Part shown: piece by piece, positions 10,375-21,405 of the stretch
Numbering within the stretch: position 1 is the first letter of the stretch
Layout: each line of letters starts with the position of its first letter
Assembly (NCBI GenBank): GCA_030278955.1
Contig: JAOANR010000003.1
Span: forward strand, 54,470,902 to 54,534,901
Length of the DNA stretch: 64,000 bases
Direction: 5' to 3'
DNA from: Hygrophila difformis
Lineage: Eukaryota > Streptophyta > Magnoliopsida > Lamiales > Acanthaceae
Made by a program: the position numbers and the translations under genes
The notes under the pieces: generated by a model
The model's input: the letters and a program-made list of their open reading frames with translations, nothing else
What the model was told of the DNA's origin: nothing
Databases searched by the model: none

Positions 10375-13300
10375 ATGGCGCAACCGACTCTTTCCCCTTC
10401 TTCTCAAAAGATCAAGGATGCTGAAGATTCCCTGGTTGAAACTTCTTCGCTTCGTCCCATTGACGGTGATCTCGTTACTCTTGGCCCCCTCGCGACTTCG
10501 ACTGAGGCCGCGATTTCTGTTTCTGCTCTTTTTGGGGAATCGGAGACGATTCCCTTATTTTCGGACTATTTCTCTGTTAAACTTTTCGGCCCTCTCAGTA
10601 CTTGGCCGCTGGTGACTCAGGAACATATTGCTTGGTACGAAAGGGCCCTTCCTCACTGTGGATTGGATTGGGTTAACTCTGGTGTGAATCACTTACTTAA
10701 ACTGAGCACACAGTCTTTTCCTACTACCTATAACTATATTCAGGTCCTTCTTTGCTTCTGGAACTCATCCATTAATTGTTTCTGCTTCCCATGGGGCATA
10801 ATGACCCCGACTATTGAGGACGTTAAGCTTCTTCTGGATTTACCCTCTCTTGGAACGCCCGTTTTGGGTGTCACCGGTTCCGACAAGCCTACCACGAAAA
10901 ACACCGGCTATGCCTCAGGGCTCACCTTCTCTTCATGGATTAATAAGTACCGTGGGAATAAGCCCGAATTTTCTGAGGATGAATCTGTGGCTTTCATGAT
11001 GCACTACCTTAGCCGATTCTTCTGGTGCGCTCCTGCCAAGAATGTTATTCTTGAGACCTACCCTTTAGCCAAAGCCCTACAGAAAGATACTCATTTGCCT
11101 CTCGCTGACTATTTCTTGGTACATCTGTACTCTGGTATTTCGTCCCTGGTTCATGGATGGGCTGATGGCCACTCTAGCCGATCTCATGGGCCTCTCTGGT
11201 TCCTTCACCTCTGGCTGGTATGGCATTTCAGGGATATGTCCTGTTTTGAACCTCAACCCTTTGAAACTACTCATCCCTCTGCTAACGATCTTCTTGGGGT
11301 CCGGTTTCCCGAGATGCGTACTGAACAATGGATTTACTATTTCATGAACCGATCCCCACTTGGTCCTTCTTCCTGTCATCTCTACTCTGGTACTCCGGAT
11401 AGTTGGGTTTCGGCTATCAACACTCCCCCTTTTGGTAGACCCCTTCCGAAGGCATTTGCTCAAGTCTGGAATGCTTGTATCATTCCTCGTCCCGTTTTTA
11501 ATTGCTCGTTGTTTGTTCCCCCTGACCATCCTATCCCTTCTGAGGTTTACAATCCTCATTTAGTCAGCCGTCAATTTGGCTTTGTTCAGGATGTGGTCAT
11601 TCCTCTCTATGGAGACCCAAATCGATACAGCAAATCCTTCAGAGGATTCGGCTCTGAGAATAGCCGAAATCTCTGTCGTACATGGGCTCTTCGGATTTGC
11701 AACTTTGAAGTCCGTTCTCTTGACATCCGTCCTGGTCTTTCGACCAAGCGTTTCGATGCCTGGTGAGAGAAAGCTCTTTCTTACGCTAATTTCGGCACTA
11801 ACTTGCAGAGCCTCCTTATTTCTCGCGGCTTTCCAGGTATTATGATGTTTTCGGTTGTTGGTTCAGCCCCTGATTACTCCTGCTCTTCTCAAGAGGATGA
11901 CCCTCTACTCCCCTTACTTAGTAAGTCTTTCTGATTTCTTCTATTGCGTGTCGTGTATCTTTCTCAGATTTTTTTCCCTTTTTTTTTTCTTTGTAGGGGC
12001 TGCTTTGGATGATGTCTCGTCTTTTCCATCTCGTCCGCGTATTTCGTCTGCTCCCGCTACTTCCGGAAAACGAAAATGTGCTGCTTCCGGTTCAGGGAAG
12101 TCCAAAAAAGAACCTGCACCTAAGACGCTGCGACGTTCGACTCGTTCGCCTCTTCCTAGCTCGGCCTCGTCTGCTGATCAGGTTTCCTACCGCTCTTTTC
12201 CTCTATCTTTCCCCCCTGTTTACTATCGTTTTCTTAACATTTATTTCCTTTTCTTCTAGGCTCCCTGAATTACCGTTTCTTCTGACCCTTCCGAGTCACC
12301 TCATCCCTCATCTACGGCCCTTGATCCTATTGATGAGAATCCGGCAATTACTTCTAGTATAACTCCTGTTTCTTTGGCCGATATGGGACCAGGATTGACT
12401 TCTCGAGTACCTGAGGATGACAACACTGATTCGACTGTTCCCATTTCGACTACTTCTCTAGCAGTTGCCCTTCCCTCTTCTTCTATTGCCTCTATTCCTA
12501 ACCCCTCTCCTGTCCATACTCGGCTGGGAGAATTAGCCGTTGGTAACGTTAATCCTCCTTCACCTTTCCCGGATAGGGATATTCTAGATGACTTCTTTTC
12601 CCTTTCCTTTGTTTCCTCTTCATCAGAATTTCCTCGTTCTTTCAAAGCCTGCTTGGATAAGCTAGAATGCTAGATTTCTGAACAATCCGACGCCTTCTCC
12701 GTCCAAACCAAGCCTATCCTTTTGCTTCTCTCATATATCAGGCAAGCTTTTCCTCAAGATCTTCTGGTCTCCGGTTTATCAGATATTGTTGATGCAATGT
12801 TCACATGTCTCTTACGGATAGACATGGAACTTCCGAGCCTCTTGGCCTTTCGCAGAACACTCGAAGACGAGCATGCTCCTCTTACCCTTCACAGGGCGGA
12901 ATTTGACAAGCATGCTTCTTATTATCATTCTTATATGAGTCAATTATCGGCCAATGATGGCCTCAGATCCAACTATTTGAATCGTCTCTCCACCATTGAC
13001 TCCGAAATCAGCCGACTTCAACAGGAGGCACAAGGCGTGAAGAATGCCTTAGCCAAAGTTGACCAAGAATCGGCTCACTTGCAAGGACTTGTAAAGCAGC
13101 TCCACAAATCTGCTCAGGCTCCGAGGGATAAACTCGTCAGTCTCAAAGAGAAAACGGACTATCTTACTTTGAGGTTATCCTTCAGTGACAATGTCCTTGG
13201 CGTTTTTCGTGGTTTATGGTTAAACACTCAGAAGGCGCTCGATCAGATTCGTTCTGTCGCGGTTCAACTTCCTCCTGCGCCAAATACTTCGACGGTTTCC

Positions 13301-13630
13301 GATAACCTTTTCGTCAATCCTTCTTCAGGGGATATTCCAAGGAATTCCGGTAATATTTAATTTGTTCTTTTAATCTTGATGATATACGATGATTATGTTT
13401 CCCTTCTCTTTTGATTTCTCTTCTTAGATGCTCAGTGTGATCCTTTCCAAGACACTACCGACAAGCTTTTCTCGTCCCAACCCGATAATCCTCTGGTTTC
13501 GGCCGAAGCTGAAGCTCGATCGTATCAGGAGTTCCAATCAGTATTGGATCCAACTTCTGTTCGTAATTCGGCCGCTCCCCCTACCAGTGATTTCGGCGAA
13601 GACATTGCTTATGATTTGAGCGGAGATTGA
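10375..13630 (+). pseudogene. Antisense four-exon plant-mobile-domain gene of Gypsy-1, with three in-frame stops
   Basis: Exons 10375-11920, 11997-12181, 12260-13349 and 13428-13630 join in frame (phases 1, 0, 1; GT-AG introns of 76, 78 and 78 bp), about 1007 codons, antisense to the element. Exon 1 has the plant mobile domain core (LLCFWNSSINCFCFPWG, MTPTIEDVKLLL, then GPLWFLHLWLVWHFRD), a domain otherwise linked to DNA transposons and plant nuclear proteins. Exon 2 is basic (GKRKCAASGSGKSKKEP), a likely nuclear signal. Exon 3 is Ser/Pro-rich, then a coiled coil (about 12960-13150). Exon 4 ends acidic (FGEDIAYDLSGD). Stops: TGA 11764, TGA 12266 and TAG 12671; homologous codons continue beyond each. 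ATG 10375 is chosen because the Gypsy-2 homologue starts at the matching place. No function is proven; extra genes of this kind are known in Tat elements. Confidence 0.85.
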
Positions 13631-13913
13631 ACTTTGTTGTTGTTGTTTTTTGAATGTAATGGCTTCCCCCTTATTGTATTTCTGGCTTTTATTTCGGCCG
13701 ATCCACCTTGTATACTTGATCGGCCTATTATCAAATATTTGTCTTTTTGCAAACTTGTTTCGCCTGTTTCTTCCGTGTTCCCAGGGATATTCTCTGATAC
13801 AATTTTATCTTCTGCAGCTTTATTGGGATTCTTAAAACGTCTCATCCGTAATCAATGCTTTTCTCTTTACGTTTCCATTTTTCGCTATAAATGACATCCC
13901 CTTCATTTCTCTC
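13631..13913. other. Spacer between the two antisense units of Gypsy-1
   Basis: Contains TTTGAATGTAATGG just after the mobile-domain stop, a plausible plant poly-A region, then pyrimidine-rich DNA leading to the next TATA box. No coding signal. Confidence 0.4.
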
Positions 13914-14606
13914 TATAAATACCAACTCTTATTTTCTTCTCGTCTCATAATCTCGCAAATACCAATCATGAATACCCGGATGCTTTTAATCTCTTTTCCT
14001 CCTTGGCCTCTTTGGCCCGCCAGCTCTTTGGATTATCCTTTGCTTATAACCCGAAAGCTCTCCTTATATGCAACGCGAGTTCAACTAATCCTTTTACCAT
14101 TACCCTCATATGAATTGGAAACTTTCAACACTTTTCTCAACATGTATTCCGACGGTCATACTCGAGCTCTGCTCTATTCCTTCATATTGCTGTGACCTGT
14201 CGTAATCCTACTAATATCGGTCCCAAAGTCTTGGGCGGTCGAATAATAATCGCGCCTTTCTATGGGACCGAACTATTTTCTCAGCTCCGAAGGCCATACC
14301 CCTCGAACTTCGTCCCTATCTTCAATGCTAAGAAGAGGGTGTCCTTGCTGGAGCAGATAAAAATTTTCTTCTTCCTGGTCTGGGAGTTGGCTTTATTGGC
14401 ACAACCATCTCTTCTCTCGCCGGCCAGAAGAATTTGGGCTTGGGAATGAATGTTGGACATCTACCACTTCAGATCCCGCTGGCCTCCGCTTCTTCCTAGC
14501 CGTTTTAGCCCAGGATGTTTCCCTTGTATATTGTAATTTCGGGCTATCGACGCCGCTTTCGGCCGAAGTAGCACCCTCTTTGTACTTATTCGTTCATGCA
14601 ATAAAA
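13914..14606 (+). other. Second antisense transcription unit of Gypsy-1 (TATA to AATAAA), short degraded frame
   Basis: TATAAATA at 13914-13921 is followed by ATG 13968, and an AATAAAA signal lies at 14600-14606, all antisense to the element and convergent with pol. The frame 13968-14195 (75 codons: PPWPLWPAS, LYATRVQLILLPL) has a counterpart in Gypsy-2 (39107-38790: PPWPLASI, AYATRVQLMPFSP). The Gypsy-1 frame is broken after about 14170; the next frame (AVTCRNPTN) continues the resemblance. I do not recognise the product. It could be a small protein or a non-coding RNA unit. Confidence 0.5.
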
Positions 14607-14624
14607 TCTTTATTTTCTGTTTAC

Positions 14625-17600
14625 TTATCGTTTAATCCCAAACTGATGGATAATATTTTTCATGTATCTTGCATTCACTGGATTTGACATCTGCTCACCA
14701 TTTTCGTCCAACAAAATGTATGCTCCATTCGGTAATTTCGTCTGAACAATAAACGGTCCCTCCCAATTGGGGCTCCATTTACCTAATCGGCCATCCTTCT
14801 GCTTGGGTGGCCATACAACTTTCCAAACTAAGTCTCCAACTTCAAACCGCTTAAGACGAATTCGCTTATTGTACCGATCGGCCACAACATCTTTGTTTTT
14901 CTGCAAATTCTCAAAGGCTTGCATCCGATCGGAGTTAATTTCCAATAACTCATCTTTCATCGCACAATCGTACTGTTCGGCCGACATCGAATCCGCTTGG
15001 TTTGTTCTCAAAGTCGGCACTGTTATTTCGGCTGGCAACACTGCGTCCATTCCATAAGTCAGCCGAAATGGTGTAAACCCAGTGGCTGAAGTTTTAGCAT
15101 TTCGATAAGCCCATAATTCCTCTGACAGCTTTTCATGCCACTTTCTTGGTTGGTCTTCGATCATCTTTTTTATAATTCCTATTAGCTGTTTGTTTGTGGC
15201 CTCTGCTTGTCCATTTCCTTGTGGGTAATATGGTGACGAATGCACGATTTTTATTCCGTACTCATCTGCAAAGGCCTTGACTTTTTCTCCCAAAAATACA
15301 GTTCCTCTATCTGTTAGAATCGTCTGTGGGATCCCGAATCTATAAATCAACTGTCTCTTGATAAACTCGATCACCTCTTCTTGTGAAATACTGACATACG
15401 CCTGAGCTTCGGCCCATTTCGTGAAATAATCTGTGGCCACTAGCACGAACTCATGTCTTTTAGACGAAGAGGGATGAACTTTTCCTATGATGTCCATGGC
15501 CCATCTTCGAAACGGCCATGGTTTGATCATTATGTGTAATTCTTCGGCCGGTAACTTCTGAATCGGCCCATGTTTCTGACATTCGCTGCATCCTCTCGCA
15601 TATTTTTCACAATCAATACCCATATTCGGCCAATAATAACCCAGCCGAATAATACTCCACTTTATCGATTTTCCTGCCCGATGTGCGCCACATATTCCTT
15701 CATGAACCTCTCCCATTACCCTTCTGGCATCTTCTTCTCCGACACATCTGAGCAATACCCCATCAATCGCACGCTTGAATAATAATCCTCCTACTATGAC
15801 GTAATCCATTGCTTTCCGCTTTTCAGATGGATTGGCCTCCGAAGGATCTTCTAGTGTCTGTGCTATCTTCTTTATCCATTCGGCCTTCTCTGTTTCGGCC
15901 AAATGTACTTCCACATTTCCTGCTATCGGCATTAGCCGATATCTAGCTGCGTATTGAGCCAATTCATTGGCTACTTCTTTCTTTTCCCTTGGGATATATT
16001 CAATATATACCTCATCGAATTCTTCTAACAAATTAACCGCTTCTTCGTACAATCTAATCAACTGAGAACTCTTAACCGAAAAATCGCCTAATAGTTGCTG
16101 AACAACTACTTGTGAGTCCCCTCTGATAATGATTGTCTTGACTCCTTCTTCTATCAACCGTTGTAATCCCGAAATCAACGCTTTGTATTCAGCTTGATTA
16201 TTCGTATATGACTCTGGCAATTGCACGAAATACTTGTATACCTTGCCCTCCGGTGTTTGTAGGGTGAACCCTGCTCCGACTCCTGAATTGGCTTTAGAAC
16301 CATCAAACATCATCACCCATGGTTGCAAGTATACAATTCCTATCTTCCCGACTTCTTTCGACCGATCTTGATGATCGATGTCATCGGTCATCGGATGTAT
16401 CACATGATCAGCCAGAAAATCGGCTACAATCTGTCCTTTCATAGCCCTCAAAGGTTGATACCTCAAATCGTATGCATTTAACTTCATGGCCCATTTGGCC
16501 ATTCTTCGGCTACTGACCGGATCATTCATCATAATCTTGACTATGTCAACCGAAGCCACCACTATCACTTGCCTTGGTTGAATATAATATTCTAATTTCT
16601 GGCATGCATGATAAAGACTTAAACATAATTTATGAATCGGCGAGTACCTTACTTCGGCGTCCCTTAGGATTCGGCTTAGATAGTAAATCGCCCGATCTCT
16701 TCCTTCATCGTCTTCTTGTGCTAATAATGCTCCAATAGACTCTTCGGCCGCTGCTATATACAACTTCAATGGCCGTCCTAAAATCGGAGGAACCAACACA
16801 GGTGGATTCATCAAATCCTGTTTTAACTGTTCGAAGGCTTTTTGTTGGTCGACTCCCCATTTGAACTCCTCTTCCTTTTTCAATCTTAATAAATCGGTTA
16901 GTGATTTCGACTTTCCGGCCGCATTTGCTAAGAATCGTCTCAAGAAACTGATCTTTCCGAGAAATTTCTGCAAACTCTTCTTATCATGAGGAGGTTTGGC
17001 TTCTTGAATGGCCCTGGTCTTGTTTGCATCAACTTCTATACCTTTGTTATGTACCAGGAACCCGAGAAAATTTCCTGCCTGTACTCCGAAAGCGCACTTG
17101 GCTGGATTCATCTTGACTCCGTGCGGTCTCATCCTCATGAACACCTTTCGCAAATCGTTCAAGTGGCTTTCGATATCTTTGGATCTGACCATGACGTCGT
17201 CGATATAAACTTCAACACAATCCCTTATGAGGTCATGGAAAACATAGTTCATGGCTCTCTGGTATGTAGCTCCTGCATTCTTCAAACCGAATGGCATTAC
17301 TACCCATTCGTATATCCCTATAGCACCAGGGCATCGAAATGCAGTCTTGTGAATATCTTCTTCGGCCATAAAAATTTGGTTGTATCCTGAATATCCATCC
17401 ATGAAAGACAACATTCCCTGTTTTGCGGCCGAATCAATCAACAAGTCAACAATAGGCATCATATACTCATCTTTAGGAGTGGCTATATTAAGATTTCTGA
17501 AATCGATGCAAACTCTCAACTTCCCATTCTTTTTTATTACAGGAACAATATTCGATAACCACTCTACATATTTAGCTGGCCTCACAAACCCGGCCGCTAA

Positions 17601-18005
17601 TAATTTTTCTATTTCCTCTTTTATTTTTGGGACTATTTCGGGGGCTGCCCTCCTGGCCGGCTGTTTATGCGGCCTGAACCCTTCTTTGATAGGCAATCTG
17701 TGCTCCACAATCGATCGCTCCAATCCTGGCATCTCTGTATAGTCCCATGCGAAACAATCCTTGAACTCGATTGGGACCTCCTTGAATCGGCTTGTCATCT
17801 GCTGATCTAAATTTGCACTCAACGGGATCTCCCTCGGGTGCTCGTCTGTACCAACATTGACCATTTTCAAGGGGTCTTGAGCTTTGAAATCCGGTGTTCG
17901 TTTTGGAATTGCATCTATTAAGTCGCTCCATCCTGCTTTGTCGTCTGAAACTCCGAGTTCGGCCGATTCGAACTCGATCGCTTGATTCGGTTGTGCATCC
18001 ATCAT
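14625..18005 (-). CDS. pol: Gypsy-1 pol: reverse transcriptase, RNase H, second RNase H, integrase
   Basis: Intact 1126-residue frame. RT about residues 150-330 (FMDGYSGYNQI, MPFGLKNAGATYQR, YIDD at about 267-270). The gypsy RNase H follows (IAAAEESIGALLAQE at about 417). A second, archaeal-type RNase H is at about 561-690 (FDGSKANSGVGAG, NNQAEYKAL, RGDSQVVVQQL), the mark of the Tat group; its last acidic position is E (NELA) instead of the usual D. Integrase about 765-940: H768, H775, C806, C809, then D838, D899, E935 (DD35E). ATG 18005 overlaps the gag-protease stop as ATGA. Compared with Gypsy-2, a 1-base loss near 14665 alters the last residues. It should be enzymatically complete unless unseen substitutions matter. 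Confidence 0.95.
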   Translation of the reverse strand: MMDAQPNQAIEFESAELGVSDDKAGWSDLIDAIPKRTPDFKAQDPLKMVNVGTDEHPREIPLSANLDQQMTSRFKEVPIEFKDCFAWDYTEMPGLERSIVEHRLPIKEGFRPHKQPARRAAPEIVPKIKEEIEKLLAAGFVRPAKYVEWLSNIVPVIKKNGKLRVCIDFRNLNIATPKDEYMMPIVDLLIDSAAKQGMLSFMDGYSGYNQIFMAEEDIHKTAFRCPGAIGIYEWVVMPFGLKNAGATYQRAMNYVFHDLIRDCVEVYIDDVMVRSKDIESHLNDLRKVFMRMRPHGVKMNPAKCAFGVQAGNFLGFLVHNKGIEVDANKTRAIQEAKPPHDKKSLQKFLGKISFLRRFLANAAGKSKSLTDLLRLKKEEEFKWGVDQQKAFEQLKQDLMNPPVLVPPILGRPLKLYIAAAEESIGALLAQEDDEGRDRAIYYLSRILRDAEVRYSPIHKLCLSLYHACQKLEYYIQPRQVIVVASVDIVKIMMNDPVSSRRMAKWAMKLNAYDLRYQPLRAMKGQIVADFLADHVIHPMTDDIDHQDRSKEVGKIGIVYLQPWVMMFDGSKANSGVGAGFTLQTPEGKVYKYFVQLPESYTNNQAEYKALISGLQRLIEEGVKTIIIRGDSQVVVQQLLGDFSVKSSQLIRLYEEAVNLLEEFDEVYIEYIPREKKEVANELAQYAARYRLMPIAGNVEVHLAETEKAEWIKKIAQTLEDPSEANPSEKRKAMDYVIVGGLLFKRAIDGVLLRCVGEEDARRVMGEVHEGICGAHRAGKSIKWSIIRLGYYWPNMGIDCEKYARGCSECQKHGPIQKLPAEELHIMIKPWPFRRWAMDIIGKVHPSSSKRHEFVLVATDYFTKWAEAQAYVSISQEEVIEFIKRQLIYRFGIPQTILTDRGTVFLGEKVKAFADEYGIKIVHSSPYYPQGNGQAEATNKQLIGIIKKMIEDQPRKWHEKLSEELWAYRNAKTSATGFTPFRLTYGMDAVLPAEITVPTLRTNQADSMSAEQYDCAMKDELLEINSDRMQAFENLQKNKDVVADRYNKRIRLKRFEVGDLVWKVVWPPKQKDGRLGKWSPNWEGPFIVQTKLPNGAYILLDENGEQMSNPVNARYMKNIIHQFGIKR

Positions 18006-21000
18006 TTACTTTCTTTTTCGACTGGCCGTTCATCGGCCTGATATCTAATCTCAAACCCCAAATCTGTCCAATCACACTCGACCACCTGCGGGTACCGATC
18101 CCCTACCACCGCTAGGAATGGTTGTATGGGTTCTTCGTATAACACCGCATCAATTCGGCCGGCTGAGCTGACTGGAAACGGAGGTTGGTCTCCTTCCACC
18201 TCTTCAACTGTGCCATCCTTTTTCCAGAACCATACTTTCTGGTGCAGCGTTGACGGCAAACAACGAGACGTATGTATCCAGCATTGGCCTAAAAGGGCCG
18301 CATACGGAACTTCTGCATCTACCACAAAGAACATGGTCGGAATCGAGATCGTTCCGACCGTTACGTCCACGAGAATACATCCTTCGGCCGTGGTTTGGGT
18401 TCCCACAAAACTCAATACTTTCATCCGTGTAGGGAGTAGATATTCCTTCGAACGGCCTATCTTTGTCAATGTGGATAACGGCATGATATTAACAGTGGCT
18501 CCACCGTCGATAAACATTCTTCTGAGTGGTCTTCCATTGACCCAACCTCTGATGTATAAAGGCCTCACATGCTGGGACATTTTCGCAGTTGGAGGCAAAA
18601 TCGTGCCTGGTTGAGCTTCTGGAACAAATGCTTTATATCCTTCTTCAATTGATTTCTCTATTTCGGCTTCCGGCCGAAATACCTCAAGTTTATCGAAACA
18701 AAAATCCACTATAGGTTCTTCATCACCATAGTATTCCCCTTCCTTCTGACAGAAGACCACAGCTGGTTCAGAATCCGACCAGTATTCCTCCTTTTCTTCT
18801 GTGGTTACCGTCACCATATTCGCGCTAGACCCAAAGTCGAACTTAAACTGCCCGACAGGGAGTGAATCGTTATTCGGGATGATAGTTGTCTTTGGTTTCC
18901 ATTCCCTGGTTCGGACTGGTCTAGGCTTCCATTCTTCTTTTGATTTCGGCTGCTCACTTTCAGTCTTTATCTGAGCTGTTTTCGGCCGAAATTCGGTCTT
19001 GTTTTTCATTCGATCTTGTTCTTCTTTCGGCTGCTTCTCTTTCTTCCCTTCGGTTGTCTTCATCCTAGCCGAAAATACTTTTTCCAGAATCCTTCCTTCG
19101 TCCGAAGAACAGTCACCTGGAAAATCTCCTTCCATGTGCATCGTCTCATACTCCTCTTCTTCATATGCAGCCGCTGCTTTAAGCCGTTGCATTCTTCGTT
19201 TGTAAGTCCGATGGGATCCCTTCCCTTTTGGGACCTTCTTGTCTTCTGCCCTCCAGGCTGCATTTTCGAATCGGTGTTGGTCGAAATGCCTCGCCTTCGG
19301 GGAATTTTGCACCCATTGGCCCACCTGAGTATTTGCGGGTGGCCTTCTGAACCTCTTCATCTTTGGGGAAACAGCTTCTTCAGGGACAGTAATCTGGATT
19401 ACTGTTTTCCCATTTCTTTTATCAGCTGTTAGCTTCATCTCGGAATCCCAACCGTTGGTTATGATCTTTAAGGTTGGCTTTTCGCTCTTATCTCCGACCT
19501 CGATCTCCTGATGTTTATCCGATTGCTTGATCCACTCCTTTACCTCATAATGCCCCAATCGGTCAAAAACATCTGTAACTTTCTCTTTTCCCTTCGGAGA
19601 TCCTAATCTTTTCCATACTCCTGACTTCTGAGCCGATGGCCGATCTCCAAGCTGATTGTGCACAGAACTCTTGCTAGATGATGTTTGATCCCCCAATCGG
19701 TCATGCACAGATCTATTCTGGTCAGGATGCACCATCACCATGTTGGCAACAGGGAACGGATTCTTATCGATCGCCATAAGCCTCTCTGGGAACTTCAGCT
19801 TCCCATCATCGACATGCTTCTGAATCAGCTTCCTAAAATGTCCACAAACCGCCGTGGAATGAGTAGTCGATCCATGGAATCTGCACCATCCGGCTTCCAA
19901 CTGATCCTTAGTAGGCTGTGGATGGTTTCCTTTAAACTCTAGCAATCCGTTCTTCTGGCAATAATCAAATATTTCGTCCATTTGTGACAAATCGAAAGAG
20001 TAAAACCTTTGAGATTCATCTCCTCCTTCTTTTCCCTTGCCTCTGGCTGGCCGAAGTGCTGGACAAGTCATAGGCTTTTTTATGATTAATTCTGCCCTTG
20101 CAACTTCGGCTAATGCGGGAACGTCATCCGTGTTGTACTCTTCCTGGACTTCACATCTATCCAGAGACTCAGCAAATGATGCAGCTGACTGGATAGGTTG
20201 TGATCTTCCACTTTGACTTCGGCTTGATTTGAAAGCCGCTTGTTCTGCCAAATAAGTCTCCATCCTTATAGCTTCAGCCGTTAATTCGGCCACAATCATT
20301 GGTCTTGTTACCATCAATCTGTCCTTGATCGCAAACTTCAAATTCTGCTTCAAGATTTGAATATATTCATGCTCAGGTAGCATTGTTTTCATCTGAGCCT
20401 TCACTGCATAAAACCTTTCAATGAATTCAGTAACTGATTCGGACGCCTTCTGTTTGGTTGACGTCAGATCAACTACCGAAACTTCAGGACTGGTATTATA
20501 GAATCGGTCATGGAATAACCGCTCCATTTCGACCCATGTATTGACCGATCCCGCTGGCAAATTGATATACCACTCAAATGCTGGACCAGTTAACGACAAA
20601 CTGAACAATATCAGCTTGTGAAAATCATTTTGCGCGATTCTGGTGCATTGAGCTGTAAATCGGCCAATATGCTCAATCGTAGAGCGGCCGACTTCTCCAG
20701 AAAAAGTGTTAAAATCTGGAACCTTTACTCCTCTAGGCAGTGGATACTGCTCCTCAATGTAATCTGGATAAGGCTTCCGATACATCGGCCTATTCTTCTG
20801 GCCGATAATATTTCCAAATTGAGTACGAATAATCTCAGCAATTAACTCCCTGTCAACCAGTTGTGGTGGATTCTGCTGATGTGGTGCGTATTGTTGTTAA
20901 ACCACTGGAGCAGGTGATTGAACAGCTGGTTGAGGCGGTTGATTCTGTTGCTGATCGTACCTTTGCTGCGGAGGAACAAAAGGCGAGCTCCGTGCCCTCC

Positions 21001-21381
21001 TGGCGGCCGAAAGGCCTTCTGTTGAAAATTATGAGGATTTTGCATCGTAGGTGGTGGATTTTGCGCCACTGGAGCTTGCTGCGTTCCTATCGGATACATA
21101 TTCCTCGCTATTTCGGCTCTGAACATAGCTGGCATCGCTGCCAGGATATTTCCTTCAATCTGGCGAACCGAATTAGTAACCGCCGCCTCCACCATAAATT
21201 GAACCTGATCTCGGAATCGCGGGGTTAAATCATCATTTGAAAACTCCTGATTGTGGAAGTGTGATGGTCCGGGGAACCCTTGGGGGAATTCTCCGGCTTC
21301 TGCTGCTCGTTCTTCCTGAATCGGCGGCAAATCAGTCCTCGCCGCCGTGTTTACTGCTGGAGTTGCTTGTTCGAATGCCAT
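18002..21381 (-). pseudogene. gag-pro: Gypsy-1 gag-protease, disrupted near its start
   Basis: ATG 21381 (MAFEQATPAVN) lies just 5 bases after the PBS. The frame is lost at about 20983, where one G is missing relative to Gypsy-2 (GAGCTCGCC against GAGCTCGGCC), and the restored frame then meets TAA at 20899-20897, where Gypsy-2 has CAA. From 20896 the frame is open to 18002. It holds the retrotransposon gag domain (PDFNTFSGEVGRSTIEHIGRF to YAVKAQ, about 20710-20390), a CHHC zinc-knuckle variant (CRFHGSTTHSTAVC, about 19885-19845) and an aspartic protease (FIDGGATVNIMP, about 18520-18485). The last codons overlap the pol start. The lesions prevent full-length Gag from this copy. Confidence 0.92.
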
Positions 21382-21386
21382 TTCTT

Positions 21387-21404
21387 GTCCCACTGGGCGT
21401 GCCA
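21387..21404 (-). other. Gypsy-1 primer-binding site
   Basis: TGGCACGCCCAGTGGGAC on the element strand, one base after the 5-prime LTR. Its complement ends ...GCCA, as a tRNA 3-prime end must. Tat/Ogre elements often use tRNA-Arg, but I have not verified the tRNA. The gag ATG follows after only 5 bases. Confidence 0.8.
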
Positions 21405-21405
21405 C

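Noticed and set aside
10375..11766. Host gene captured between retrotransposons
   Set aside because: The frame lies inside the element bounded by LTRs and TSD, and Gypsy-2 carries its homologue at the same place, so it is element cargo and not a local host gene.
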